Under the pieces are notes generated by a model. The model saw nothing but the letters and a program-made list of their open reading frames with translations, was not told the DNA's origin and did no database searches. From assembly GCF_009727055.1 (NCBI RefSeq), contig NC_052359.1:17360685-17424684 (forward strand): a stretch of DNA of 64,000 bases, given 5' to 3'. The DNA is from Benincasa hispida (lineage: Eukaryota > Streptophyta > Magnoliopsida > Cucurbitales > Cucurbitaceae). The translations under genes were made by a program, and so were the position numbers. Position 1 is the stretch's first letter. Every line of letters starts with the position of its first letter. Below, piece by piece: positions 11,401 to 23,640 of the stretch.

Positions 11401-14400
11401 AAAATTAGTATAAAACTAATAGAATTATAGGTAATCATTTCGGTTTTTGTTTTTAGTTTTTTTGAAAATTAAATATATTTCCTACTCATTTTTTTTACCA
11501 TGATTTGCATTTTTGTCAAGTATAATAGTTGAATTTTCAACGAAATTCCAAAATCAAAAATAACTTTTTAAAAACTATTTTTTTAGTTCTCAAAATTTGA
11601 CTTGATCTTTTAAATCATTGGTAAACAGTAGTTAACTAAGAAAGGAATTTGGAGGTGGAAGCAATGTCTATAGACTTAATTTTTAAAAATAAAAAAATAA
11701 AAAATCAAATGATTACCAAATGAAGTCTTAATTATTCAATTATATAAGGTCTCAGTAGGTCAAAAATTAAAAGACTAAGACTAAAAAAATTAGGATTTAC
11801 TAACCCAAAATATATGAAAAATATAAATTTGTAAACAAGAAATTTGATGAAAACAAAATTGTATTTCATATTCATGTTTTCATATATATATTTGGTAGTC
11901 AATTCAAAACTAGTTTCTACTTAAACAATTATTCAAAATGTATTTGATAATATACTTATAAACTAATTATACTAGTAAATATTAGGTTTAATATAAATTA
12001 TTGTTAATTAATTTATGAATATAATTTTGTATAATTATTCTTTTTTATCTCCAAAGAGTTAGGTTATATTAAAATTATTAATTACTATATTTATAGAAAG
12101 TGTTTTTGAAATTATTATTTTTTAACACACAAATAGAAATCAACTTTTGAATGAACTCTTTATACTTACTTAACTTACTTTTTCCTTTTTCCTTTGAGGG
12201 AAAAAACCACTTTAACTAGTTTTTTTCTTCTTAATTAATATCTTACTATTTTTGGTGTAAAAAGGAAAGATGAAAAAGAACAATATATGAAGAAGACATG
12301 CAAGTTTATCATTCCCATTTAAAATGAAATTTAAAAGAAAAGAAAAAGAGAGAAAAATAAAATACTCTACCGATAAGGGAAAATTTGAATGCTAGTTTGA
12401 TAGACATTCAATTTGGACCACCGCAAAGGCGAATGACTTTAGTCTTCTATTATTCAAATCGACTTTCAAAATTATATGTATATATAAAATAATTTATGAT
12501 CTGTCAAAATAATAATACTAATAATAATTTATGGCTTTAATAATTTGTTTTCCGTCTGCAACTTGAAATATTTTAAAAGACGGCAGCGAAAAGATTACAA
12601 CTCATGCAAAATCATATATAAAATATATGAAAATAAAAATTAGTTTAACATGTAAAATTAATATAGAGACTATATATAATCTAAAACTATCATTTAATAT
12701 AAATACCTTATTATTGTTCAATTGTTCAATTAATTAATATGATAAGGTCGAACATCTTTATAATGATATATAAATTTTCTTTTACATAAAAATAAATTAA
12801 TTTGTTCGTTGTACATGTTTTAATATTTCAAGTTTAGTTTTATTGAATCTAAAAATTAAACATGCATAATTTGAGTTCATTTAGGTCCTCTTATTATTTT
12901 TTAATTCTGTAATCAATATGGAATTTTGTATACCCTTAACAAATAAAGGTCTAAGAATATATAGTTAGTGTGATTGTGTAAAATAATTACTATTTCTTGG
13001 GTTCGTTTTTTAGTACGATAGATATCTTGGTCACTAAGAAATACTACATATCAATTGGACAAGTTGAATTAGGTTGGCTTTAACATTTAGATTTAAGTAC
13101 TTTGATATTTTTTTTCCTTTCTTTTTCTAAATATTATTTTACATATTCCTATTAGAATTAATTTTTCGGGTTTGAATTTGATATTTATATTTCATGGAGT
13201 AATTAAAGACAGTACCTAGAAAACACTTTTTCACATAAACAGCCTAGGCAAAGCAAAGCATGTCTTTTTCTTTTTCAATTGTTTATTGCCTATTTGTTAA
13301 TGTTATCCATATTTCTTTTCTAAAAAAGAATGACTAAATTAAATCTCTATCTTTAAAAAAAAGAAAGAGAAACAAGAAACAGAAGAATTTGTTTTTACCT
13401 GAGTTTAAAAATTTTTGTACCGTCAAAAAGTACAATTTCAGAAACGTAGAAAAGTGTGGGAATAAAGAGATGTTGTAAAGTAATTTTCAAAGAATGAAAA
13501 ATGTGAATAGGCAAAGGGTTTTCTCTCAAAATTGGCAAAATACAGCACAAAAAGAGACCACCCTGTCCAAGCCCCAACCAATATTTCAAATGCAACTATA
13601 TTTTTTCTTTATTATTATTATCAAAAAAACAAAAAAACGACAAAAGTCACCTAGTTCCATTTTCCAATGTTCTCAGACTAAATTCAAGAATTTTAAATTT
13701 ACCCTGAAATTAGTTAAATAATAATAATAATAATTTACATGAAAAAAAATATATTATATCCGTATATTTTTTCAAATTTATGGTAAAAATGTTAAGAAAT
13801 AGTAAAAAAAAAAAAAGTTTTTAAATCAACCATAAACCAAGTAGCATTGTAGACTAAATTTAAGATTCATTAGAAATACATAGACTCATTATTATGAGAC
13901 TTTCTTTTTTTGTTTCATTTTTGTTAATTATCAGATTACCAATTAATCAACATTTAATTAAAAAACTAAAAAAAATTAAATAAAATCAGTTTTAAAGAGA
14001 GGAGAAACTGACCAATCATACAGCCGCCAAAAAACAAGGCCTGAACCAATCCAACCTTATACTTATCACCGCAAATCAATCCCCATTGAGACACTGTCGA
14101 TATCCCCGCCGCCCCGCTCCACCGCCACGTCCCAGGTTCCAGGCCGCAAACGCCGCCCTTCGCCGGATCACAACCCGAACCGGATCCAACGCAGGTCCAT
14201 TCCGGTTCCCGGTCGGCGAAAATCATAACCATAGTATGAAACGCCTCAAGCGCCCAGGCCAGGCTCGTCAGAACAAAGTGCTTTAGTTGCCAACGCCCAA
14301 ACTCCCCGCAGTGCTTCTGCAGCATCTCGTCCACCGTAACCCTCTCCAGTATTTCCTTCTCCGCCGCCGCCACCAGCGGCCACCGGATTTCCGCCACCAT

Positions 14401-14409
14401 CTCCGACAT
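8464..14409 (-). CDS. OCT4: Organic cation/carnitine transporter, OCT4-like (two coding exons)
   Basis: Membrane transporter of the major facilitator superfamily, OCT subfamily. Plant OCT4 proteins are reported at the tonoplast and are thought to move organic cations or carnitine-like compounds. Exon 1 is 14013-14409 and exon 2 is 8464-9608, joined at a GT donor (ATTG/GTCAGT) and an AG acceptor (GATGCAG/GTGCTGG). The product is 513 residues, close to the roughly 520 usual for the family. After a first membrane helix (about 45-65) comes the long cysteine-containing loop (68-113) typical of OCTs. The MFS signature GHLSDSKLGRK is at 138-148 and spans the region just after the splice. ESPRW is at 257-261, a second GRKPL loop follows, and PETLNKPLYDT is near the C-terminus. 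The reading frame has no stop or frameshift. An in-frame upstream ATG at 14514 would add 35 lysine/arginine-rich residues. I prefer 14409 because the likely TATA box places transcription start near or below 14514. The family call is strong; the substrate is inferred from it. Confidence 0.93.
10504..10800. mobile_element. Degenerate MITE in the OCT4 intron
   Basis: The interior resembles the MITE at 3112-3402: TTTTTAGTTTTT near the start, then blocks like GACTGAAAATTCAACTATTT and AAATCATGATAAGAAATTGA. The terminal repeats are not clean, so the limits are approximate. Confidence 0.4.
11424..11735. mobile_element. MITE in the OCT4 intron
   Basis: The left end GGTAATCATTTCGGTTTTTG pairs with the right end, whose reverse complement reads CATTTGGTAATCATTTGATT. 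The interior contains the same TAGTTGAATTTTC and TTTTTAAAAACT blocks as the other family members. No coding capacity. Confidence 0.55.
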
Positions 14410-14521
14410 TCGCCTCCTGGCTTGCCGGATCTCTGTTTTTTCTTCTTTTCTCTTCTCCCAAAGAGAGCGATGATTTTCTTTTCTTTTCTTTTCTTTTTTT
14501 TGTGAATTTTGCATTGTGATG

Positions 14522-14564
14522 TTTTTTATATATATATAGAGAGAGAGAGAGAGAGACACGTGGC
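14522..14564 (-). promoter_or_regulatory. Core promoter of the OCT4-like gene: G-box, CT tract, TATA box
   Basis: On the minus strand the order is GCCACGTGTC (CACGTG core at 14557-14562, a G-box/ABRE-type site), then a CT dinucleotide tract, then a TATA-like run TATATATATAAAAAA (14522-14538). A plant start site about 25-35 bases beyond the TATA box would fall near 14490-14510, upstream of the ATG at 14409 and about at or past the one at 14514. The motifs are seen directly. Stress or ABA control through the G-box is only a suggestion. Confidence 0.55.
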
Positions 14565-15012
14565 GGAAATCTAGCCGTTGAGATTTGTCGAATCTTGAAC
14601 TGTGGCCCACCATTAACCATGAGGATCTCGTTTGTTCATTGTTTTAAAAATTTAAAATTATCTTTAGTACTCCTAATAAATCCTTTTTAAATAAATTATA
14701 TATTGTGTTGTCATTTGTGATATATTCAAATAATTATTATTCTAACTAAGATATGATTTGTGTAAATAATTGTATCCTTGTATTTATGTTCTGGATTAAA
14801 GGTTGAACTCCAAATTATTTCTTGGACTATTATCTCATAATTTGCTAGTTATAATTTAATTTCAAACTAAATTACAAATCTTAGATGTGATTGTTTTTTT
14901 TTTCACAACTAGTTTATTCAGTACAATACAAATTATTCAATATAACGATTTAAAAATTATTCAATATATTATTTAAAATACAAAGATAAACATAGTTTTG
15001 ATCATGAATATT
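14565..15012. other. 5' flank of the OCT4-like gene
   Basis: About 450 bases between the transporter promoter and the copia target duplication. It is AT-rich with no open frame or repeat that I recognise. It would hold any upstream control elements of the transporter, which is now cut off at 15018 by the retrotransposon. Confidence 0.5.
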
Positions 15013-15017
15013 TGAAA

Positions 15018-15341
15018 TATTATGAATATTATAATAATAAATAGATGTCCATTGTTTATTGTCTCAAAAGTTATGTGTCATCCTTCTTGTTGTCTATGTA
15101 TCTTGTAGTTATTCATGCTTGGTGTCCATATAACTCCCCATCCTACTTGTCACTTTGCTTATAAATAGTAGCATTTGGTAGATCTTAAAATCTCACACAC
15201 AAATTGGACAAATTCCATACAAATTGGAGAAAGTAGAAAAATTTGAGAATTTTCTCATTTCTTATTTTGTTATTTTATTTTATTTTAATATTATATTTTA
15301 TTATCATCCGTGTTCCCGTTGTGCTCCTCAAATTCACAACA
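15018..15341 (+). repeat. Copia 5' LTR
   Basis: 324 bases, clearly homologous to 26855-27173: both share the blocks AATATTATAATAATAAATAG, GGAGAAAGT and CTCAAATTCACAACA. A TATAAATAGTA box at about 15160 probably serves as the LTR promoter. Confidence 0.92.
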
Positions 15342-15498
15342 TGTTGTCAGCATGAGCTTTTATTGTTTTTCGGCTAAAGGTAGGTCCTAAAGGTATGTTG
15401 TTTTTTTCTCTCCGTTATAATTAATAAATTTAATGTTATTTTGTATATTCAATATCTATTAAATTTCTAATATAAGTACAATATTTTATGATAGTGCC

Positions 15499-16360
15499 GC
15501 CATAAAAAATCTCACAAAATTAGAATTTTCCGGCCTTGATATTAACGACAATAATTATTTTTCATGGGTACTTGATGTCGAAACCCACCTGGATGTTATG
15601 AATCTTGGGGAGACTATTAAAGAAGGAAATACGACATCTAGTCAAGACAAAGCAAAAACTATGATTTTCCTTATCATCATATCCACGAGGGATTAAAATG
15701 GAGTATCTTACAATAAAAGATCCCCGTATCTTGTGAAAAAACTTTGAAAGAGAGGTATGATCATAAAAAAATAGTTATTCTTCCTAAAGCTCGTTATGTG
15801 TGGATACACTTGAGGCTACAAGATTTCAAATCAGTAAGTAATTGCAACTTCACATTATTTAAAATTAGTTCGAAATTGTTATTATACGGCGAGAAAATTA
15901 ATGATTCTGATATGTTAAAGAAGACATTTTTTTTACTTTTCATGTCTTTAATATGCTCATGCAGCAGCAATATCGAGAGAAAAGTTTTAAACAGTATTCT
16001 AAATTAATTTCATGTCTTCTCATGACCGAACAAAATAACGAGTTATTGATGAAAAATCATAAATCTCTACCAACCGGAACAATACCATTCTCTGAAGTGA
16101 ATGCTGTGAATGTTAATAATTGTAGTCGAGGTCTTGGTTGAGGTCATGACCGTGGTAGAGGAAGAAATAATTATTATTTTCATGATGGTCGCTTTAATCA
16201 TTCAAATTTCAAAAGAATCATGCAAAATGATGATCACAAAAAAAAAAAAAAAAACTCCACAAGATAAAAGTTCAACGAGTGTTAAAAATAAATGTTTTCG
16301 ATGTAAATTGACTGAGCATTGGTCACGTACCTGTGGTACATCAAAACAATTAGTTGACCT
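15499..16360 (+). pseudogene. Copia gag remnant with CCHC zinc knuckle
   Basis: The conceptual reading in shifting frames gives a copia capsid start (LEFSGLDINDNNYFSW), then EYLTIKDPRIL, LPKARYVWIHLRLQDFKSVS and QQQYREK. It ends with the zinc knuckle CFRCKLTEHWSRTC (C-x2-C-x4-H-x4-C) near 16290-16340. In an active element this is the nucleocapsid/capsid protein that packages RNA in virus-like particles. Several stops and frameshifts, including a long A run near 16235, separate the pieces, so no full Gag can be made. Family assignment is by motif and order. Confidence 0.85.
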
Positions 16361-16699
16361 CTATCAAGTCTCCCTAAAGGAAAAAGAGAAAAATGTGGAA
16401 GCAAATTTTGCATACCAAGATAATGACATATTTAGCCCATCCCACATGACAAATTTGGATGTGGTGGACTTCTTTGAATCTTCTGAAGAGAAGATTGGCA
16501 GAGAACATCAAATGTTTCTTTTGACTTTGAGAATATCTAGACTTAATGTCGTTGTTTTTTTTCAAAAAATCTATCTTCAAGTTTTTTAGTAACTTTTGTA
16601 TATTTAAGTGTTGTTTTTCTTATTGTAATTACTTTCTTTTAATGAAGAAACATGGATCATTTTCATATGTTGGGTATTTAAAAAATGAGCAAAGAAAAT

Positions 16700-17743
16700 C
16701 TATGTCTAGCAGATAGTGCAACCATACAATACTTACAAGTAAAAAATGTTTTTCCAAATTGACAATACTGAAGCAAAAGTCAATTCGATATCATGTTTGT
16801 AAACCCGTTCAAAGGTTTTGAAAAAGAAAATATTATTTTGTCTAAAGGAACAAAATTTACAATTGACAATACATTGTTTTCTAGTCAATCAAAGAGAAAT
16901 CTTCTAAGTTTTAAAGATATACGTTGTAATAGATATCATATTGAGACTGATAGTAAGAATAATGTGGAATATCTATATATCATATCCACTGTCTCAAATG
17001 AAAAATGTATATTGGAAAAGTTGTATGCTTTATCTTCTGGATTATATTATACTCATATACGAGTAATTGAAACATATGCAACAATATTGAACTTGAAATT
17101 TATGAATCCAGACATATCTACAATTTGACATGACCGATTGCGTCATCCAGGATCTATAATGATGAGAAGAATTATTGAGAATTCAAATGGACATCCATTA
17201 AAGAGCCAGAAGATTCTTCAATCCAATGAATTATCATGTGATGCTTGCTCTCAAAGAAAATTGATAATTAGACCATCACCAGCTAAATTGGGAACTGAAT
17301 CACCTGCATTTTTAGAACGAATTCATGGTGATATATGTGAATCTATTAACCCACCAAGTAGACCATTTAGATATTTTATGGTATTAATAGATGCATCCAG
17401 TAGATGGTCATACATGTGCTTATTATCAAGTTGAAATCTTGCATTTGCAAGATTACTTGCTCAAATAATTAAGTTAATACCACAATTTGCTGATTATACA
17501 ATTAAGACCATTTGTCTTGATAATGTTGGTGGATTTACATCCTAAGATTTTGATAATTATTGTATGTCAATTGGGATAAATATTAAACATCATATAGCTC
17601 ATGTTTATACACAAAATGGTTTAGCATGATCATTTATAAAACATTTGCAATTAACTGCAATATCATTACTTATGAGCGCTAAGCTTCCTTCATCTGTATG
17701 TGGATGCTATTTTGCATGCAACGTCACTTGTACGCATTAGACT
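16700..17743 (+). pseudogene. Copia protease end and integrase N-terminal part (broken)
   Basis: 16700-17128 reads as the region between protease and integrase (DSATIQYL, then FKGFEKENIILSKG, SQSKRNLLSFKDI, GLYYTH). 17138-17434 is the GAG-pre-integrase zinc-binding region and the start of the integrase core: LRHPG, SCDACSQRKLI, then FLERIHGDICESINPPS with the first catalytic Asp in GDICE, followed by YFMVLIDASSRW. Stops interrupt it (for example after CLLSS at 17434). The core is split at 17743, where a gypsy element is inserted; the remainder resumes near 24681. Confidence 0.85.
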
Positions 17744-18954
17744 TGTCACACCCCACTCCAGATTACCCTCTTAACCTGGATGGAATGGTGACTGCAGCAG
17801 TTACCAAGCCTTTTGCTGACACTTACTGCCTATCTAACTTGTTAACCTTTACTCAAACCCTGAATACATACATATCATCAATATACCAACATATCAACTA
17901 AGAACTTAACACATTTACATTACAGGGTTTCGCAGCATTGTTCATACATGAATATTACAATTTAGTGAGCTCCATCTAGAATACTAGTCACTAGACAGAC
18001 ACATGTGTACTAACTAATACAGGTCTTCAACTACACTTCCTTCAACCTGTTTCTTTGAGTGACAGAGTAGCAGTAGAAAAGTCTTTTGGAAACTGACCGC
18101 TACCTGAAAGAAAACATTTGAAAACGTGAGCTAGAAGCCCAGTGAGTGACTTAATAAAAATATAAATCTCATGCTCAAAACTGGAAGCTTGAAACCATAA
18201 TACCGAAACTAAAGTATACCAAGCAAATGTGTACATAAACCTTTAAACCACCATTAAACATCATTATTCCTTAATTGAGAACGAGCATACATCGCTCTAA
18301 CTCCCAACATCTGTTACTGGCCAAGAGACCCATACTTCGGCCTCTCATTCGAAACTACCTACGACACATAGAGTTTTCTATGTACCGTCAACACCTTAGG
18401 TATATTTATTCAAATACCTTCCTTACATTCAGTATCCGGCTCACTTAAGCTATCAAGTTCTCGAATATAGCATAGAAAACTCTTTATGATACCTTCCGTA
18501 CCTTTAGTATCCCTTTTCATTATGTTTAGGAATACCAACGCATATACTTTGACAATCTTAGGTATTTAAAACATAGTACATCAAGCTTCATTCAACCTTA
18601 GCTTTAGCCCTAACACATGCTTCATACTTTATAAAATAAGTTGACTTAAATCATGTTGAACTAACTTGTAAAAACTATTAGCATGCGTTAGATATGGAAA
18701 ACATACTTGGAAAACTCATACATTAGTAACATCATGCGTTGATAAACATTCAGAAGCATTAGCAATTCCAAACTATCCTTCTAGCCTAGGAAAAGATATG
18801 ACTACTCTTATCCTTAGTTGAGAGTGAACTATTACATCTAACCCTCAATGTCAACCTTGGTTAGGGAAAACCCTTTTGCTCAATCCCTCGACGTCGTATT
18901 ACCTACGTGCACGTGGTTATAACTGAGTACCGTCATACCTTAGGTACCTGACTA

Positions 18955-19188
18955 GGATACCTTCTCATTGTCCTTCAGTATCCGTCATATAACTAGTCAT
19001 AAACATTTAGTTGAAAGGACACCTTTTCATTTTCCTTCAGTATCCGTCATATAACTAGTCATAAACATTTAATTGAAAGGATACCTTCTCATTGTCCTTC
19101 AGTATCCGTCATATAACTAGTCATAAACATTTAGTTGAAAGGATACCTTCTCATTGTCCTTCAGTATTTGTCATAAACATTTAGTTGA
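18955..19188. repeat. 62-bp tandem array inside the gypsy LTR
   Basis: Units start at 18955, 19017, 19079 and 19141. Each begins GGATACCTTCTCATTGTCCT (or a close variant) and ends AAACATTTAGTTGAAA. The fourth is shortened. The array lies in the U3 side of the LTR when read in element orientation, where tandem enhancers are often found. Confidence 0.9.
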
Positions 19189-19609
19189 ACACTAAGGCTT
19201 AGTGCTCAAATCATCATACTAGTTCATCCATCATACTGGATCATCATAAAAATGGAGTTACTTAAACATACTGATAGTATTTGGACAAGATAATATATCT
19301 AAATCATGTCAATTCCATGGAAAACATGCTTTACTTAACATAAGAAACAATTTCACAAATATGTTGCTTGGCAATCCATTTAAACACTTAGCATGAGAAA
19401 TATTTTCAAGAAATCATAGTTTCTAAATCATTAAAACAGTAAGTCATCCCACAATCACTCACAGTTCGTTGGCCTCTTAACGGGTTATACGCCTCTTCTA
19501 GCTCTTATTGACCTGAAAGGACATAATTCCCAGTTAAACTACTCAGAATTCTTAGCAAAATACTTCAAATGGTTCATTTACTAAAGGAACTTTCAATAAC
19601 AAAGATAGT

Positions 19610-19805
19610 TTTACTAGCGAGATCCTCCTCATGAGCGAGATCAGCGAGATCCTTATGAGCGAGATCAAGCTTTTCCTAGCAAACTGTCATCCTAGTGATA
19701 CTAACCTTACCAGCGAGATTCAGCTCAATTTCTAGCGAGATTCCCTTCTAGAGCGAGATCCTCATCAAAAAATTAGCGAGACTTCCTTCATTAGCGAGAT
19801 CCTCT
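19610..19805. repeat. AGCGAGAT-rich degenerate repeat in the gypsy LTR
   Basis: The octamer AGCGAGAT recurs about ten times with irregular spacing (for example around 19615, 19634, 19643, 19658, 19710, 19733, 19751, 19775 and 19793). The same stretch recurs in the related LTR pieces at 42770-43050. Confidence 0.85.
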
Positions 19806-20752
19806 TTCTCCATATGAGCTGTTTGCTTGTTCTTCCCAAGCAGCTGTTTGCTTATGCACAGCTTCTCTGTTACAACTTCAAAAATTCATAACTCAAAATT
19901 CAACCCTCTTTTGAAGAAACTCCTTCTACAAACATGTTTAGAATTGAGTTAACAATATTACCTTAAAATTTCAGCTCAAAATTCCTCGTCGTTTAATCTG
20001 AAGATTCAAAACTTCATCATTGGCCCCAATTCAAGCAGCTACCTGCTTGTTCAACAATTTCCAGTTCAAACTTCAAAATTATATAACTCGATTTCCATGC
20101 CTCATCTTAAAAAGTTTCATTCTACAAGGTTGTTTATAACTGAGTTAACAATATTTTCTCAATTTTTTTAGCTCAAAACGCTTCGTAATTCTTCCTAGAG
20201 CTTAAATTCTTCATTGATGGCCTAGATTCACCCGAGAAACGAACCCTTCGTCTTTATTTTGCCCCCCCGGCCTTATTCCGACAAGTTTGAGCGCAGCCAC
20301 AGAAATTAGACACATAGAGCTTTCGAATGCCACTAGAATTACATAAATAGCCTAAGTAGTTTGCCCAAACTTACCCAATGAACTCGACCTTCTTACTTAT
20401 ATTACCGACCAAAATCCAACATGAACTCTCCTTGTGCCACCTAGCCCACTATTGGTGATGAAGGCTAGGATTTAGCAAATTTCCTTTTGCTAACTTCACT
20501 CACAATATTACTTCAGCACCATATCTCATTAGATGGCATGGTCTCTTTCATATGCTTATTATGCATTCCATCATCAAGCATGACCTTCCTTATTCTAGCC
20601 GAGTTTTGTCCTCCTTTTACACTTAGCTACCCAAGAGCCTATTTCTTCTTGCTTACATCTTCTTTCCTTCCTAAGACACGACTTCATTTAGCTCATTAGA
20701 AGACATCACATTACTTACTCTTACTTGAAGTAATTAGGGTTCGGGTTTTACA

Positions 20753-23640
20753 AATTCTTCCCCCCTAAGAGAAATTTCGTCCTCGAAATTTGCTCGAACC
20801 TACTTATATCTTAGACTTTGACAACATCCTTTGGTTGTAAATTTTCAACCTTCCTCCTTTCTTTGTACTATAACATTTCCCAACTACGACTTACCATACT
20901 GTATACATAAGGTTTTCTTAACTATACTAGTTCCTAGCTCAGTTACAATTCAAACTTCGAGCTATTACCTGAAACATCAGCAGATCTGGACCTTTTTCTT
21001 TTTGTCTTCTGTTGACCATTTTGTTCCTTACTTTTATACTCAACGTACCCCTAGTACATTTCGAGTTCATTGTTGCTCATCTTTTCCCTCCTCTTAGGAT
21101 TAATCTGACTAGGACTTCCTCTAGATTAAACACTTTTCTCTGAATTCACTAGAATAGACTTCACGTTTGCCACTAACCTCTGATAAACCTGCTATACATT
21201 TTATTTCTAGTGAAAAGTCTATGTTTACCTGTGTGACTCCCGACTTCCACTCAGGTACTAGTAGTGGATTGAGTAATCCTGTCAGCCTCTGCCCTTCAGG
21301 TTTCACTTGTTGACAAAACAAACATTACATAACACTTTTTTTTATTTTGTTAGACTGTGCCTTAGTCTATTAGTCTAGAGTGGCCGTTTTGCTCACCCCT
21401 TATCATTCTTTATTGCATTACTACTTAATTGGGAAGGAACTCCTCTTGTTCTCTTCCTATAATCATAACTTGCATTCCTAGTTGAGAGAGAATCTTTACT
21501 CAATCTCTCAACATCAATTCATGGCTAGAATGGAGTGTTTCGACACTATCAATCACAACTTTTCCCTTCATTGTACAATTCTAGTTCAAGTACCATCGTA
21601 CCTTAGGTACTACTGCTCAGATACCTTCTCCGTGTACCTCAGTATCGAGCTGCTCAGATACCTTCTCCATGTACTTCAGTATTGAGCTATTCAATTTCTA
21701 AGACTGAGCTTCAGTACCTTCCGTGTACTTCAGTACTGAGCCACTCATACTCAACTTGTATATTCTTATTTCTCAATGACTTAGTTGGGAAAACATTCTT
21801 ACTAATGCATCCTCATGGTCATTGTAAAACGTAGCATAAATACAACATTAATGTGAGGTGCGTTGCTTGGTAACTATTTGAGAACAGTTATTATAAATAG
21901 CTTTCAGTAAACATACATTGCTAAACATTCATAAGCTTTAGCAATTTACTTTAAACATTTAAAGCATCTAGAGTTATTCTTCCCTCCTGCTGGAACCATA
22001 TGACCAAGAAATACAACCTGGTCCTACCAGAAATCACATTTGCTGAACGTGGCATACAATTGCTTCTTTCGCAGTGTCTGCAAAACTATCCTCAAATGAT
22101 TCCCATGATCTTCCCTATTACTTAAATACACCAATATGTCACCAAGGTGACACACTGGATTTGTTGTAACCCTTATTTATTAATTCATGTAACTGAACTT
22201 TCAACTCCTTAAGTTCTTCTGGCACCATCCTTTATGGTACCTAAAAAATAGGTGTTGTATCTGGAATTAAATCGATAGTAAACTCAACTTCCTTGTCAGA
22301 TTGTAAATCTGATAAATTTTCAAGGAAAACATCCAAAAACTCTTGTACAATTGGTACATCCCCAGGTTCATCTTCTCGTCCTACAAAACCGTCACATGGT
22401 CTAAATAGGCTTCACATCTTTTACTTAGCAGCTTTCTAGCCTTCACTGCTATTATTAGGCTTTCTGGAATATTCCTTTTCTTCCTACAAATACTGTCTCT
22501 TGCCTACCAAATCTCTCGAACATTATCCATTCTTAAAACAATTCATACGGTTGTAACATTTATTCGGAAAATCCATGCTCTAGAGTGACATCAATTCCAA
22601 GAAATCTAATGGAATCACTTCATAACTATACTTATCAAAAACTACTCCAGAGCCTGTAAAACTTTTATACTATTACAACCTCTCCACAACATAATAATAA
22701 CTACTTAGGGACATGCTCTCTACAATCTTTCCTACAAACAGTGCAACATATCAGATAACAATAAAGGTATAACACCATAGGCAACTAGTTCATAAATATA
22801 CTGATACATAAAGTTACTTTACCATTCACAACATTAGGTAACTCTTCTGCCTCTTGGTAGGACACTTCGTAAAAAATTGCCCTATCGCTGAGATCGTCCT
22901 GCTTCCTTTCTCGTTTTTCTTCTCTTAAATCCCTTCGTCAGCTCTTGAGCCACTAAGCTCATCCATCGCCTGTAAAGTCATTTTGTGTTCTATCTGAACT
23001 TCTCGACCTAGCTGGGCATTCTTTCTTGAAATGTCCTACCTGTCCGTACTGGAAACATACGTTTTTTCCTTAATAACATGTCCCTCGATGATGCTTACCA
23101 CAATTCATGCATAAGGGTTTCTGACCCGAACTAGCTACCAGCTCGGTAGAATGCCAAAACCTTGATCTATCACCCATACTAACCACAAGTCTTGGCTTCT
23201 TCCTTCCTACATTATGCTGACTTGTAGCTCTCTATTCTTTATCAATTCCTATTAGATCATTGTCAATACTGTACTTCCTTTCTGAATCTGTCAGAATGGA
23301 TTCAACACTTTCCACCAACCTCTTGGCGATCTTGTTAAATATTCTGTCCTCTAACTGAGGATCTGTTCCTGTTTGCGGAATCCTCGATTCCCTGTCAGAA
23401 GTCGTTTCCTGATTTACCGGGTCTTTACCTCTCCGTTCACTAACATTTGAATTCCATCAAATCTCAGAACTTCTTAAAGGTAGGGTCAGGGTTCCCGTTG
23501 TTTGTCTGCCTGCTCTGCTTGCCACCTTTACTTGACATCTTCCTCTTACTTAGGTAGTACACATGCTAAGGACTCAAGACTCAGACTTATATATAAACTT
23601 TTCTCCTCTCTTCCCAAAATCTTTTGCTCTGATACCAACT
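20753..23640 (-). pseudogene. Gypsy gag-pol remnant
   Basis: Minus-strand conceptual reading finds two nucleocapsid-like motifs near 23016-23120: CMNCGKHHRGTC, and CFQYGQVGHFKKEC in which the second Cys is Tyr. It then finds the start of reverse transcriptase (VEFTIDLIPDTTPI and VPEELKELKVQL near 22190-22320), a later RT segment ([17 protein letters not shown], then [11 protein letters not shown] and VVFLGHMVP, 22015-22150), and an integrase scrap (CQQVKPEGQ...LLVPEWK, 21200-21320). Large parts between them, including the RNase H and most of integrase, are missing, and stops are frequent. Confidence 0.82.

Larger units (their letters stand above)
9609..14012 (-). other. Intron of the OCT4-like gene (4.4 kb)
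   Basis: Bounded by a GT donor and an AG acceptor that restore the conserved CMIGAGVFGH reading across the junction. The intron is AT-rich and non-coding on both strands as far as I can see. It contains at least two MITE-like segments (about 10504-10800 and 11424-11735), which contribute to its length. No alternative exon is recognisable. Confidence 0.85.
17744..20752 (-). repeat. 3' LTR of the nested gypsy element (3.0 kb)
   Basis: About 3,009 bases, long for a plant LTR. Its two ends match 23641-24603 closely, but the middle (about 18346-20390) is missing from the other LTR. It contains a 62-bp tandem array and AGCGAGAT-rich stretches, listed separately. Confidence 0.88.
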
